Origin: Clostridia bacterium
GTDB taxonomy: Bacteria > Bacillota > Clostridia > Oscillospirales > CAG-272
Length of the DNA stretch: 64,000 nucleotides
Reading direction: 5' to 3'
NCBI GenBank assembly: GCA_017461475.1
Contig: JAFTXX010000033.1
Location: 48,786 to 112,785 of the forward strand
Position 1 is the first letter of the stretch; the number at the start of each line of letters is the position of its first letter. Positions 36,737 through 44,087 of this stretch are shown in pieces. Below the pieces are notes generated by a model, which was not told the origin of the DNA, did no database searches, and saw nothing but the letters and a program-made list of their open reading frames with translations. Both the position numbers and the translations under genes were made by a program.

Positions 36737-37162
36737 ATGTTAAAAAAGATATTAACCGATTCGTGCATACTTTTCACTGTTTTTGTATTTATTTTACTGT
36801 CGGTAAATTGTTTGTTTGTACCTGCTGACGAAGGAATTGTCAGCGGTCTTTCGTTTGAAACTTCATTGCTTTTGTTTATTTCGGCGGTGCTGCTTAGAAT
36901 TTATTACGGCGTTCTAAGTGTGAAAACAATTCCGCTGCCGCTTCGTGTGATAATAAATTATGTACTTGTTGTAGGTACCGGTTACGGCGTGATAAAGCTT
37001 ATCAACACGGCTACAAACCGTCAGCAAAACTCATTGAGTTTGTTTGTGATACTTGCCGCACTTGCCCTTATCTACTCTGCAGTTATTATCATTGTTTTCG
37101 CAATCAAAGGCAAGAAAAACGAAAAGAAAAACGAAGAAAAAGAATACAAATCCATTGTTTAA
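36737..37162 (+). CDS. Small four-helix membrane protein (DUF3021-like topology)
   Basis: 141 residues with four predicted membrane helices (about 8-27, 41-60, 68-90, 101-122) and a Lys/Glu-rich cytoplasmic tail (KGKKNEKKNEEKE). Size and topology resemble DUF3021 proteins, but no adjacent LytTR regulator is present, so the family call is weak. Start set by TTTAGGAG before ATG 36737; the frame extends upstream without a ribosome site. Confidence 0.55.
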   Translation: MLKKILTDSCILFTVFVFILLSVNCLFVPADEGIVSGLSFETSLLLFISAVLLRIYYGVLSVKTIPLPLRVIINYVLVVGTGYGVIKLINTATNRQQNSLSLFVILAALALIYSAVIIIVFAIKGKKNEKKNEEKEYKSIV

Positions 37163-37176
37163 AATATGCGACGTTG

Positions 37177-37203
37177 AAAGCACTTTAATATTTCGGGTGC
37201 TTT
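37177..37203. terminator. Hairpin abutting the GDSL start codon
   Basis: AAAGCAC (37177-37183) pairs with GTGCTTT (37197-37203); the next base is the A of the ATG of the GDSL gene. It may act as a weak terminator for the preceding gene or mask translation initiation. No Shine-Dalgarno sequence is visible for the ATG. Confidence 0.45.
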
Positions 37204-37941
37204 ATGCGTAATTTTGAACTTTTGACGGCGGCGTGCGCATGCGCGTTATGCATTGCCGTCACTCCGTGTCAAATAAGCCTGCACCAAACGGTGCAGGCTT
37301 TTTCTGATGTTGCAACTGTAAATTCGGTGATACTGCAAAAAACCGCGCACGGCGGCGCGGAATATCTCAGCAAGATAGTTTTTTTGGGTGACTCACGAAC
37401 ATACGGACTAAAAGCCTTTGCTATGCTTGAGGGCGGCGAAGATACAACAAAGGTTTGGACGCCTAAAAACGGAACGATGTCTATCTGGGATATGCAATTT
37501 CAAAAAGTAGTGCATCCTACGTCGGGAGTTGAAATGACGAGCGCCGAAGCGGCGGCTGTTGACAAGCCGGAAATACTGATAATTTCCCTCGGATTCAACG
37601 GATTTGAAATGGTTGGAAAAGAATACTTTGTATCGGAATATGTGAAGCTTATCGAGTCAATAAAGGCGGTCAGTCCCGTCACAAAGATAATTCTGCAGTC
37701 AATGTTCCCTGTCTGCCGCTCGTACACTTACATAGACAACGGCTCAATCAAGGAAGGTAACGGGTGGATAATGGAAATCGCTGAGAGTACGGGATGCTTT
37801 TACCTAAACACTGCGGAAGTTCTGTGCGACAGCGACGGATATCTTATCGAAGATTATTCGTCCGACGGATGTCACCTTACACCACTCGGGTTAGACGTTC
37901 AAATCGAATATATTTGTACTCATATGATAGGAGACAACTGA
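37204..37941 (+). CDS. Exported SGNH/GDSL-family hydrolase
   Basis: 245 residues: N-terminal signal-like segment (LLTAACACALCIAV), then GDSL block I VFLGDSRTYGL (nucleophile Ser), block III-like LGFNGF and block V SDGCHLTPLG with the Asp/His pair. Such enzymes often deacetylate or de-esterify cell wall polymers. It is paired with a DUF4358 lipoprotein just downstream, a common clostridial pairing. The start is uncertain: no ribosome site, a hairpin abuts the ATG, and a perfect terminator-like hairpin lies inside codons ~24-33. Confidence 0.78.
   Translation: MRNFELLTAACACALCIAVTPCQISLHQTVQAFSDVATVNSVILQKTAHGGAEYLSKIVFLGDSRTYGLKAFAMLEGGEDTTKVWTPKNGTMSIWDMQFQKVVHPTSGVEMTSAEAAAVDKPEILIISLGFNGFEMVGKEYFVSEYVKLIESIKAVSPVTKIILQSMFPVCRSYTYIDNGSIKEGNGWIMEIAESTGCFYLNTAEVLCDSDGYLIEDYSSDGCHLTPLGLDVQIEYICTHMIGDN
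37275..37304 (+). terminator. Terminator-like hairpin inside the GDSL coding region
   Basis: Perfect 11-bp stem AAGCCTGCACC (37275-37285) / GGTGCAGGCTT (37290-37300), loop AAAC, followed by more T. It is in the sense orientation, 71 bases after the presumed start codon. Possible attenuator. Confidence 0.7.
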
Positions 37942-37942
37942 T

Positions 37943-38407
37943 ATGAAAAAAATATGTTTTTTATTGGTTTTATGCATTCTGCTTTGCTCATGTTCTTCTG
38001 TAAAAGACGACATTCCGGTGCAGATACTTGCCGCTTCGCTCGGTGAAGAGATTGACGGTTTTGAAAACATGGCAGAGGCCAGCACTGATTACATAAAATA
38101 CTGTATGAACAGTGATTTGTCACTTTATTCGGAATACATTGTGCTATATCCGTTTGCAGGTACGGTTTACAACGAGTTTGGTATTTTCAAGGTAAAAGAC
38201 AAGGCAAATTTGGACAAAGGAATTGAAGAAGTTAACAACTATCTTGCGTTCAAAAAATCCAACTGGGATACCCGTTACAAGAGTGAAGAATTAAATAAGA
38301 TCGAGAAAGCGAAAACCGTGAACATAGGACGTTATATTTTATATGTGATACTTGGCAGCGAGGATAGCGCAGAAGTTATTGAAAAGTTCAAAGAGGAACT
38401 TAAATGA
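37943..38407 (+). CDS. DUF4358 lipoprotein
   Basis: 154 residues with a lipoprotein signal (MKKICFLLVLCILLCSCSS; lipobox LLCSC) and a small exported domain with YIVLYPFAGTVYNEFGIFKVKD, typical of DUF4358. Function unknown. It starts 1 base after the GDSL stop with AGGAGA upstream, so the two are co-translated partners. Confidence 0.8.
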   Translation: MKKICFLLVLCILLCSCSSVKDDIPVQILAASLGEEIDGFENMAEASTDYIKYCMNSDLSLYSEYIVLYPFAGTVYNEFGIFKVKDKANLDKGIEEVNNYLAFKKSNWDTRYKSEELNKIEKAKTVNIGRYILYVILGSEDSAEVIEKFKEELK

Positions 38408-38450
38408 AAAAGCGACGGCTAAAGGTTTCTTCTCATAAGGATATTAAAAG

Positions 38451-38480
38451 CCCGACAGATTTTACAGTCTGTCGGGTCTT
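38451..38480. terminator. Terminator between DUF4358 and the converging unknown gene
   Basis: CCCGACAGA (38451-38459) pairs with TCTGTCGGG (38468-38476). The T-run is better on the minus strand (GGGCTTTTAAT), so it mainly serves the gene at 38516. Confidence 0.8.
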
Positions 38481-38515
38481 CTGTTAGACAAATATGGATT
38501 TGTTGGTTTCATAAT

Positions 38516-38926
38516 TTATAACTCAAAAGTAGAAACACCAGATTCCATAGCATTTTTTACTTTTATTAATGCTTCAATCGCTTCTTCTTTACTTTGATAA
38601 TATGCTATGTTTTCCCAACTGCTAATTCTGGTTTGTATCATCAAAGAAGAACCAGCAACACGAAGTCCACCATAGCAAATAAGTAATTTAGATTTATCAG
38701 GACTAAACACTTTCATATGTTGTTTTGGTCTGACAATAGTTCCATCTTTAAGAACGAACTCAAAATCAGAAAAACTTTCACCTAACGCCTCGGGCATTGC
38801 ATCTTGTATAGCGCAAGCAACTGCAGAATCAACTTGGTCAATTAGAGCATCCTCAATCATATCTTCCAGTCGGGAAGACAATTCATCCATAATGCTGTCT
38901 AAATCAAAGTTTTTGTTTTTTTCCAT
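38516..38926 (-). CDS. Hypothetical protein, function unknown
   Basis: 136 residues, soluble and acidic; not recognised. The N-terminal half is helical and acidic (LDSIMDELSSRLEDMIEDALI), the middle contains FEFVLKDGTIVRPKQHMKVFSP and the C-terminal half a strand-rich YGGLRVAGSSLMIQTRISSWENI followed by a helix. GGAGCGGAGAG precedes the start. Base composition is AT-rich with codon choices unlike the neighbouring housekeeping genes, and the leader contains the nested-palindrome element, suggesting an acquired segment. Confidence 0.6.
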   Translation of the reverse strand: MEKNKNFDLDSIMDELSSRLEDMIEDALIDQVDSAVACAIQDAMPEALGESFSDFEFVLKDGTIVRPKQHMKVFSPDKSKLLICYGGLRVAGSSLMIQTRISSWENIAYYQSKEEAIEALIKVKNAMESGVSTFEL

Positions 38927-38957
38927 AAATCTCTCCGCTCCTTTATCAAATTCTTAT

Positions 38958-39035
38958 TTATCGAGTTGATTTAGAATAAGAACCAGCATCGCATTTGTCT
39001 GTACAAATACCCTCATGGGCTAAGCCCCAATACAT
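38958..39035 (-). CDS. Possible 25-residue Cys-containing peptide
   Basis: A short frame reads MYWGLAHEGICTDKCDAGS then YSKSTR and a stop, lying between the nested-palindrome element and the gene at 38516. It has two Cys and no clear ribosome site. It might be a leader peptide or only part of a repeated leader sequence. Low confidence as a gene. Confidence 0.25.
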   Translation of the reverse strand: MYWGLAHEGICTDKCDAGSYSKSTR

Positions 39036-39066
39036 CTTATCATAACATATTGGTCGATATTATTCA

Positions 39067-39218
39067 AGTTATATTCCGACTTCGTCGGAGTGATATTATT
39101 GCCTTATGGCAATAGTGTTATTGAAACCTTGCGGTTTCAGTGGTATTTTATTCGCCTAAAACTGCCGAAGGCAATACCACTCGGCGTCAGCCGAATATCA
39201 CTGCGAAGCAATATAACT
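39067..39218. repeat. Nested palindrome built of hairpins separated by conserved 9-mers
   Basis: Conserved 9-mers AGTTATATT (39067), AGTGATATT (39089), AGTGTTATT (39114) and AGTGGTATT (39139) alternate with four perfect small hairpins (39076-39088, 39098-39113, 39123-39138, 39163-39173). On the right, AATACCACT (39173), AATATCACT (39194) and AATATAACT (39210) are exact reverse complements of three left 9-mers in mirrored order, again with hairpins between (39182-39193, 39202-39210). The whole folds as one long stem with side arms. Confidence 0.85.
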
Positions 39219-39240
39219 CGACAATTGAAAATTGGCGAAT

Positions 39241-39274
39241 AAAACTGCGAGACTTCCTTATGAGAAGTCTCGCA
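39241..39274 (-). terminator. prs terminator
   Basis: Perfect 11-bp stem TGCGAGACTTC (39246-39256) / GAAGTCTCGCA (39264-39274); on the minus strand the T-run follows at 39244-39241. Downstream TTTTATTCGCC on the minus strand also pairs with 39146-39156 of the nested palindrome. Confidence 0.88.
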
Positions 39275-39295
39275 ATGCCGTCGCTTGATTTATAC

Positions 39296-40426
39296 TTAGC
39301 TGTTTCTTTCAGCAAGTTCCTTTGCATGCTTATCAATAAGTTTGTGAACACGCTTAGCGGGGTTGAGAAGGTTGCTGATAGTTGCGTCGTGATTGAGTGT
39401 ATCAATGAGATAAGCAACATACTTACACATGTTAACCGACTGATACCACTCGCGGGATTTAACATCTTCCTTATTGTAGATGAGGTTTGTGGTGAAAATC
39501 TTGGTGAACACGCCGTTTTCATATGCTTCATCAAACTTATCGAGACCATTGCAGAACAGACCGAACGTTGCGAATACGAAGATACGATTTGCGCCTTTTT
39601 CTTTAAGCTGTACGCAAACATCGAGCATGGATTCTCCTGAGGAAATCATATCGTCAACAACGATAACATCCTTGCCTGTGAGGTCTCTGCCAAGGTACTC
39701 ATGTGCCTCAATGGGGTTCTTGCCGTCAACAACTACAGAATAGTTGCGGCGCTTATAGAACATACCGAGGTCAAGGCCGAGGAGCGAAGAATAGAACATA
39801 CATCTGCCCATTGCACCCTCGTCGGGAGAAACGATCATAAGGCTGTCATGTGTAAAGGAAACATCGGGAACTGCCTTAACGAGAGCCTTGATCATCTGAT
39901 AAGTAGGTCTTACATTATCAAAGCCATGGAGCGGAATTGCGTTCTGAATCTTGGGGTCGTGCGCGTCGAAAGTGATGATGTTGCTGACGCCCATGTTTAC
40001 AAGTTCCTGAAGTGCAAGCGCACTGTCAAGAGATTCACGCATGGTACGGTTGTGCTGTCTGCCCTCATAAAGCATAGGCATGATAACGGAAATTCTGCGA
40101 GCCTTACCGCCTATTGCGCTGATAATACGCTTAAGGTCCTGGTAGTGGTCATCGGGGCTCATCGGCACGGTCATACCGTACATCTTGTAAGTAACACCGT
40201 AGTTGAATACATCACAAATGATATAGACATCGCGGCCTCTTACGGACTCATGGATAAGACCTTTAGCCTCGCCCGAGCCGAATCTGGGGCAATCAGCCTT
40301 GGTTATGTAGGTTTCGTCCTCTACGTGACGGCGCCAATCCTTGATGTAGTTGTCTACCTCAGCGGTAAACTCCTCGCATCCGCGCATACCAATAATACTG
40401 AGATCTCCGAAGAATGAATCGTTCAT
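39296..40426 (-). CDS. prs: Ribose-phosphate pyrophosphokinase (long form)
   Basis: 376 residues, longer than the usual ~315. Recognisable are RRISVIMPMLYEGRQHNR (flexible-loop and catalytic region), IITFDAHDPKIQNAI, and the PRPP-binding loop VIVVDDMISSGESMLDV. The first ~60 residues differ from standard PrsA and include a predicted insertion with GSGEAKGLIHESVRGRD. It makes PRPP from ribose-5-phosphate and ATP. GGAGGACATA precedes the ATG; an upstream TTG is less likely. Extended -10 promoter and strong terminator make it a single-gene unit. Confidence 0.9.
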   Translation of the reverse strand: MNDSFFGDLSIIGMRGCEEFTAEVDNYIKDWRRHVEDETYITKADCPRFGSGEAKGLIHESVRGRDVYIICDVFNYGVTYKMYGMTVPMSPDDHYQDLKRIISAIGGKARRISVIMPMLYEGRQHNRTMRESLDSALALQELVNMGVSNIITFDAHDPKIQNAIPLHGFDNVRPTYQMIKALVKAVPDVSFTHDSLMIVSPDEGAMGRCMFYSSLLGLDLGMFYKRRNYSVVVDGKNPIEAHEYLGRDLTGKDVIVVDDMISSGESMLDVCVQLKEKGANRIFVFATFGLFCNGLDKFDEAYENGVFTKIFTTNLIYNKEDVKSREWYQSVNMCKYVAYLIDTLNHDATISNLLNPAKRVHKLIDKHAKELAERNS

Positions 40427-40475
40427 TATGTCCTCCAATACGCTTTTTGTTGTCGGAATTTTGGGTTACTGTGTT

Positions 40476-40484
40476 ATTATACCA
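40476..40484 (-). promoter_or_regulatory. prs extended -10 promoter
   Basis: Minus strand TGGTATAAT (TG-N-TATAAT extended -10) about 50 bases before the prs start; the -35 region is poor. Confidence 0.55.
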
Positions 40485-40534
40485 TACTTTACGAAAAAAA
40501 GGTACAAAAAAATCATTTTTTATCTTTTTTTGAA

Positions 40535-40569
40535 TTTTGCACAAAAGAAGTAATGTTTTTGGTGCAAAA
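40535..40569. promoter_or_regulatory. Inverted repeat upstream of the SleC-like cluster
   Basis: TTTTGCAC (40535-40542) and GTGCAAAA (40562-40569) form a perfect inverted repeat with a 19-base spacer, 42 bases before the first gene of the cluster; TATAAT follows at 40572-40577. Could be an operator. Confidence 0.4.
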
Positions 40570-40610
40570 CCTATAATATTTACTATTACGAATTACAGAA
40601 AGGACAGTAT

Positions 40611-41030
40611 ATGAACCATCAAAATCAAAACGAATATACTTCAAGCGGCAACTTGGTAGTTTCTGTCTCGACGGCATCGGGCGCAATTCCCGTTGAAGGC
40701 GCCATTGTAACGGTGCGCGGAGGAGACATGGAAAACTCGGGCGTTATAACCGTGATGTACACAGACCGAAGCGGAAACACCGAAAGAATAACACTCCCTG
40801 CTCCGCCTGCTTCGCTTTCGGAAGCGCCCGGAAACATATCGCCGTATGCAAGGTACAACCTTGAAATCGACAAAGAGGGATTTAACACGCGTACATTTAT
40901 TAATGTTCCGATATTTTCGGGAACAACATCAATTCAACCTGTGAACCTTATTCCGAGAACGGAGTTTGAAGGACAGGCGATTATTCCTAACGACGGTACC
41001 GTTACCGAAAACCAAAATCCCGAACTTTAA
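40611..41030 (+). CDS. SleC N-terminal-like domain protein
   Basis: 139 residues with a beta-sandwich pattern: NLVVSVSTASGAIPVEGAIVTV, a variable loop, then LPAPPASLSEAPGNISPYARY and PIFSGTTSIQPVNLIP. This is the carboxypeptidase-regulatory-like N-terminal domain found at the front of clostridial spore cortex-lytic enzyme SleC; here it is a separate gene. No signal peptide, consistent with spore-associated proteins made in the mother cell or forespore. Translationally close (10 bases) to the next gene. Confidence 0.78.
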   Translation: MNHQNQNEYTSSGNLVVSVSTASGAIPVEGAIVTVRGGDMENSGVITVMYTDRSGNTERITLPAPPASLSEAPGNISPYARYNLEIDKEGFNTRTFINVPIFSGTTSIQPVNLIPRTEFEGQAIIPNDGTVTENQNPEL

Positions 41031-41040
41031 GGAGGACAAA

Positions 41041-42441
41041 ATGCCGACAGGATTACCTACGATCCCAGAAAACATCACCGTTCATCTCGGCGCACCGAGT
41101 GAAAGTGCGCAGAATGTAACAGTCCCTTTTATCGACTATATAAAAAATGTTGCATCGAGTGAGTTATATCCTACATGGCCCGAGAGCGCCATCCGTGCAA
41201 ATATTTATGCCCAGATTTCCTTTGCTTTAAACAGAATTTTCACAGAATATTATCGTAGCCGCGGATATGACTTCGACATAACCAACGCAACACAATACGA
41301 CCAGTACTTTGTACTCGGCAGAGATTATTTTGAAAACATTTCTCATATAGTTGACGATATTTTCGACAGTTATATACGCCGTCAAGGTGCAATTGAGCCA
41401 TTGTTTGCGCAATATTGCGACGGAGTTAAAACTACATGCGAAGGATTGTCGCAATGGGGCTCGGTGACGCTTGCCAATGAAGGGCTTGTGCCGTATGAGA
41501 TACTTCAGGATTTTTACGGCAACGATATCGACATTGTGATGGATGTTCCGCTTGCTCAGCTCGGAGCAAGTCTGCCGGCAGCGCCGCTTGAGTTTGGTAT
41601 GGGAAGCGATGCTGTGCGTCAGGTGCAGATACGTCTCAACCGTATTTCAAGCAACTATCCCGCAATACCAAAGATTTCACCAGTTGACGGGTATTTCGGC
41701 AAGGAAACCGAAGATGCGGTAAAAGAATTTCAAAGAATTTTCAATCTTACTCCCGACGGAATCGTAGGCAGTGCTACGTGGTATGCGATACTCAGAATTT
41801 ACAACAGCGTAAAAAGGATTTCCGAACTCAATTCCGAGGGAATTACGCTTGACGAAGTGTCACGGCAGTACCCCGAAAAGTTAAGTGTCGGAAGCGAGGG
41901 CGACGGTGTACGTCTTTTGCAATACTTTTTATCATATATTTCGGTGTTTGTTCCGACAGTAAACAGTACTGCGATTGACGGTGTTTTCGGAGAATCAACA
42001 GCGGCGGCGGTGAGAAGCTTTCAAACCGCATACTCATTGCCCGTGACCGGCGAAGTTGATGAGGTGACATGGCAAGAGATTTACAATGTTTACCGCGGAC
42101 TTTTGGCATCGGTTCCCGAAAGATTTACAGAAGGTTTAACGGTGCCGTACCCAGGTTTTATACTGCGGGTGGGAAGTGAGAATGAGTATGTTTCATTTTT
42201 ACAGGAATACCTGAATTACATAGCATTGACTTATAACCAGATACCTACAACTCCCGTTACCGGATATTTCGGCGCGCTGACATACAACGCAGTATCTGCT
42301 TTTCAAAAGCTATTCGGACTTGAGGATAACGGTGTTGTTAATCTTGAAACATGGAACAAGATAGTAAGCGTATACGATGACCTATTCAGCGGTGCTACCA
42401 CATCACCCGGACAGTTCCCAGGTTTCACAATAGGCGAATAA
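41041..42441 (+). CDS. SleC-like spore cortex-lytic protein with SpoIID-type domain and three PG-binding repeats
   Basis: 466 residues. N-terminal ~165 residues match the SpoIID-like lytic transglycosylase domain of SleC: VPFIDYIKNVASSELYPTWPE (E41 aligns with the SpoIID catalytic Glu), ANIYAQISFALNRIFTEYYRS and CEGLSQWGSVTLANEG. Then three peptidoglycan-binding-1 repeats (about 185-260, 285-355, 375-450), each with VDGYFG/IDGVFG/VTGYFG and an FQ segment. Start at ATG 41041 behind AAGGAGGA; the upstream frame overlaps the previous gene. Predicted to degrade cortex peptidoglycan on germination. Confidence 0.85.
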   Translation: MPTGLPTIPENITVHLGAPSESAQNVTVPFIDYIKNVASSELYPTWPESAIRANIYAQISFALNRIFTEYYRSRGYDFDITNATQYDQYFVLGRDYFENISHIVDDIFDSYIRRQGAIEPLFAQYCDGVKTTCEGLSQWGSVTLANEGLVPYEILQDFYGNDIDIVMDVPLAQLGASLPAAPLEFGMGSDAVRQVQIRLNRISSNYPAIPKISPVDGYFGKETEDAVKEFQRIFNLTPDGIVGSATWYAILRIYNSVKRISELNSEGITLDEVSRQYPEKLSVGSEGDGVRLLQYFLSYISVFVPTVNSTAIDGVFGESTAAAVRSFQTAYSLPVTGEVDEVTWQEIYNVYRGLLASVPERFTEGLTVPYPGFILRVGSENEYVSFLQEYLNYIALTYNQIPTTPVTGYFGALTYNAVSAFQKLFGLEDNGVVNLETWNKIVSVYDDLFSGATTSPGQFPGFTIGE

Positions 42442-42452
42442 AGGAGAATATA

Positions 42453-42974
42453 ATGACATTCCAAAACACAGATAGGGCGAGTGCAATTTCGCAGGTGCAG
42501 GAGTTTTTGAGAATAATACAGATAGCCGACGGCGGGGATGTTACGGTCCCTGTCGACGGGATATACGGCAGCGCCACTGCGGAAGCGGTGCGACAGTTTC
42601 AAAGAAGAAACGGACTTGCGACTACCGGCACGGTAGACAAGGCGACATATGACCTGCTGTATGAGAAGGCACTTGAAGCGGAATTTGAAATGAGCGAGCC
42701 GCTCCCATTGTATTTTTTCCCGAGAGGGCGCTCTGTTTCAAAGGGAGAAATAAGCGATTTTGTAATACTGATTAAAATAATTCTCAATGCGCTTACTGTC
42801 GCTTATGACGACTTTGAACCTTTGCCTGTTAACGGTATATTTGACGATGATACGGAAAACGCGATAAAGCTTTTCCAGATGCGAAACAAGATACAGCCTA
42901 CCGGCATTGTAAACAAACAAACATGGAACGCTTTAGTCGAAAACTACAACAAATTCGGAAGTCAAAATCAATAG
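42453..42974 (+). CDS. Peptidoglycan-binding protein with two PG_binding_1 repeats
   Basis: 173 residues consisting of two PG-binding-1 domains (about 10-75 with VDGIYGSATAEAVRQFQRRNGL, and 95-165 with VNGIFDDDTENAIKLFQMRN). No catalytic domain or signal peptide. Eleven bases after the SleC-like gene, it completes a three-gene cluster that looks like a split and extended SleC. Confidence 0.85.
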   Translation: MTFQNTDRASAISQVQEFLRIIQIADGGDVTVPVDGIYGSATAEAVRQFQRRNGLATTGTVDKATYDLLYEKALEAEFEMSEPLPLYFFPRGRSVSKGEISDFVILIKIILNALTVAYDDFEPLPVNGIFDDDTENAIKLFQMRNKIQPTGIVNKQTWNALVENYNKFGSQNQ

Positions 42975-43004
42975 AAAATTCAAGAAAAACGTTGATTTAA
43001 CAAG

Positions 43005-43047
43005 AAAAAGCGAGAAAAACCAATTGTATTTGTTTTTCTCGCTTTTT
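43005..43047. terminator. Bidirectional-type terminator after the PG-binding cluster
   Basis: AAAAAGCGAGAAAAAC (43005-43020) pairs with GTTTTTCTCGCTTTTT (43032-43047), 16 bp, loop of 11. It insulates the ctsR operon. Confidence 0.9.
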
Positions 43048-43048
43048 G

Positions 43049-43094
43049 TTTGACTTTATTTGACTTTGACTTTGTTTGACTTTGATTTTAAAAT
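43049..43094 (+). promoter_or_regulatory. Tandem CtsR operators overlapping the ctsR promoter
   Basis: Four TTTGACT heptads lie as two direct-repeat pairs with 3-base spacers: 43049-43055/43059-43065 and 43065-43071/43075-43081. This matches the reverse complement of the CtsR box (GGTCAAA-N3-GGTCAAA) except C to T in the last position. TTGACT at 43066-43071 with TAAAAT at 43089-43094 (17-base spacer) is a promoter inside the operators, implying autoregulation. Confidence 0.88.
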
Positions 43095-43126
43095 ATAGGT
43101 GTAAAAAGAAAACAGGAGGCAAAAAT

Positions 43127-43579
43127 ATGCTTATTTCCGATTCTATTGCGGCATTTATCGACGAAATGCTTAACGATTGCGGTGGTACACTTGAAATTAA
43201 AAGAAACGACCTTGCCAAAAAACTGGGCTGTGTGCCTAGCCAGATCAACTATGTGGTTGCTTCCCGCTTTACACCCGAACGCGGTTATATTATCGAAAGC
43301 AGACGCGGCGGCGGCGGTTATATTCGCATTATCCGCAAGGTGATGAGCGAGGACGACATCCTTTTAAAATTTTTCAACGATTCAAAGGACGGCCTTGCAG
43401 AACGAGAACTTGAGGCTATTCTTAGCACACTGTATTCTTCGGATATAATCACCGCGCGTGAGGCAAGATTTATCCGCGCCTGTCTGTCACAAAGTGCACT
43501 GTCTTCCCTGCCTAAAGAGGTTCAGGAAACGATTCGCGGCGACAGTTTCAGAAACATGTTGCTCACACTTATGAATTAA
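43127..43579 (+). CDS. ctsR: Transcriptional repressor CtsR
   Basis: 150 residues: winged helix with LKRNDLAKKLGCVPSQINYVVASRF-type sequence, the beta-wing GGGGYIRI (arginine-containing ESRRGGGGYI) that binds DNA and senses heat, and a C-terminal domain. It represses clp genes; McsB phosphorylates or titrates it. Start set by ACAGGAGGC before ATG 43127. Confidence 0.96.
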   Translation: MLISDSIAAFIDEMLNDCGGTLEIKRNDLAKKLGCVPSQINYVVASRFTPERGYIIESRRGGGGYIRIIRKVMSEDDILLKFFNDSKDGLAERELEAILSTLYSSDIITAREARFIRACLSQSALSSLPKEVQETIRGDSFRNMLLTLMN

Positions 43580-43604
43580 GCTTATAGCTTAAGGAGGAAA
43601 AATT

Positions 43605-44087
43605 ATGCTTTGTTCAAAATGCAAAACCAATCAAGCGACCTTCTTTTATACGCAGAGCATAAACGGAAATGAAAGTTCGGTGGCTTTGTGTAAAAACTGT
43701 GCCGAAACAAGCGGTATGAACACGGTTTCGCCGTTATTCGGTTCATTCTTCGGCACCCCTGCGAAAAGCACGCGTGACATACAAAGACAGAGTAAAAAAT
43801 GCTCACTTTGTGCTTTGACCTTTAATGACATTCTTTCAATGGGAAAGGTGGGATGCCCCGAATGTTACAACACTTTTAAAGAAGAACTCGGCGACACAAT
43901 ACGTTCCATCCACGGCACCGCAAAGCACGTTGGACGCACGCCGAGCGGTACCCCCGCAAACGAAATTAAACAACTTTCCGAAGAAGAAGTTCTGCGCGGC
44001 AAACTTACAGAGGCGATAAAAACCGAAAACTATGAGGAAGCCGCGGCTATACGCGACAAAATCAAGGCGTTGAAAGGAGAAAACTGA
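43605..44087 (+). CDS. mcsA: McsA, zinc-binding activator of McsB
   Basis: 160 residues: two pairs of CxxC zinc ligands at the N-terminus (CSKC, CKNC) and a second set (CSLC, CPEC), then a C-terminal UVR motif (LTEAIKTENYEEAAAIRDKI). McsA activates the arginine kinase McsB. AAGGAGG precedes the ATG; it overlaps mcsB by 1 base. Confidence 0.95.
   Translation: MLCSKCKTNQATFFYTQSINGNESSVALCKNCAETSGMNTVSPLFGSFFGTPAKSTRDIQRQSKKCSLCALTFNDILSMGKVGCPECYNTFKEELGDTIRSIHGTAKHVGRTPSGTPANEIKQLSEEEVLRGKLTEAIKTENYEEAAAIRDKIKALKGEN

Noticed and set aside
37327-37329. Alternative GTG start for the GDSL protein downstream of the internal hairpin
   Set aside because: No ribosome site, and the upstream segment looks like a signal peptide, so the longer form is kept with a warning.
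39067-39218. Possible small CRISPR array
   Set aside because: The short conserved units change orientation in the middle and the spacers are self-complementary; no cas genes.
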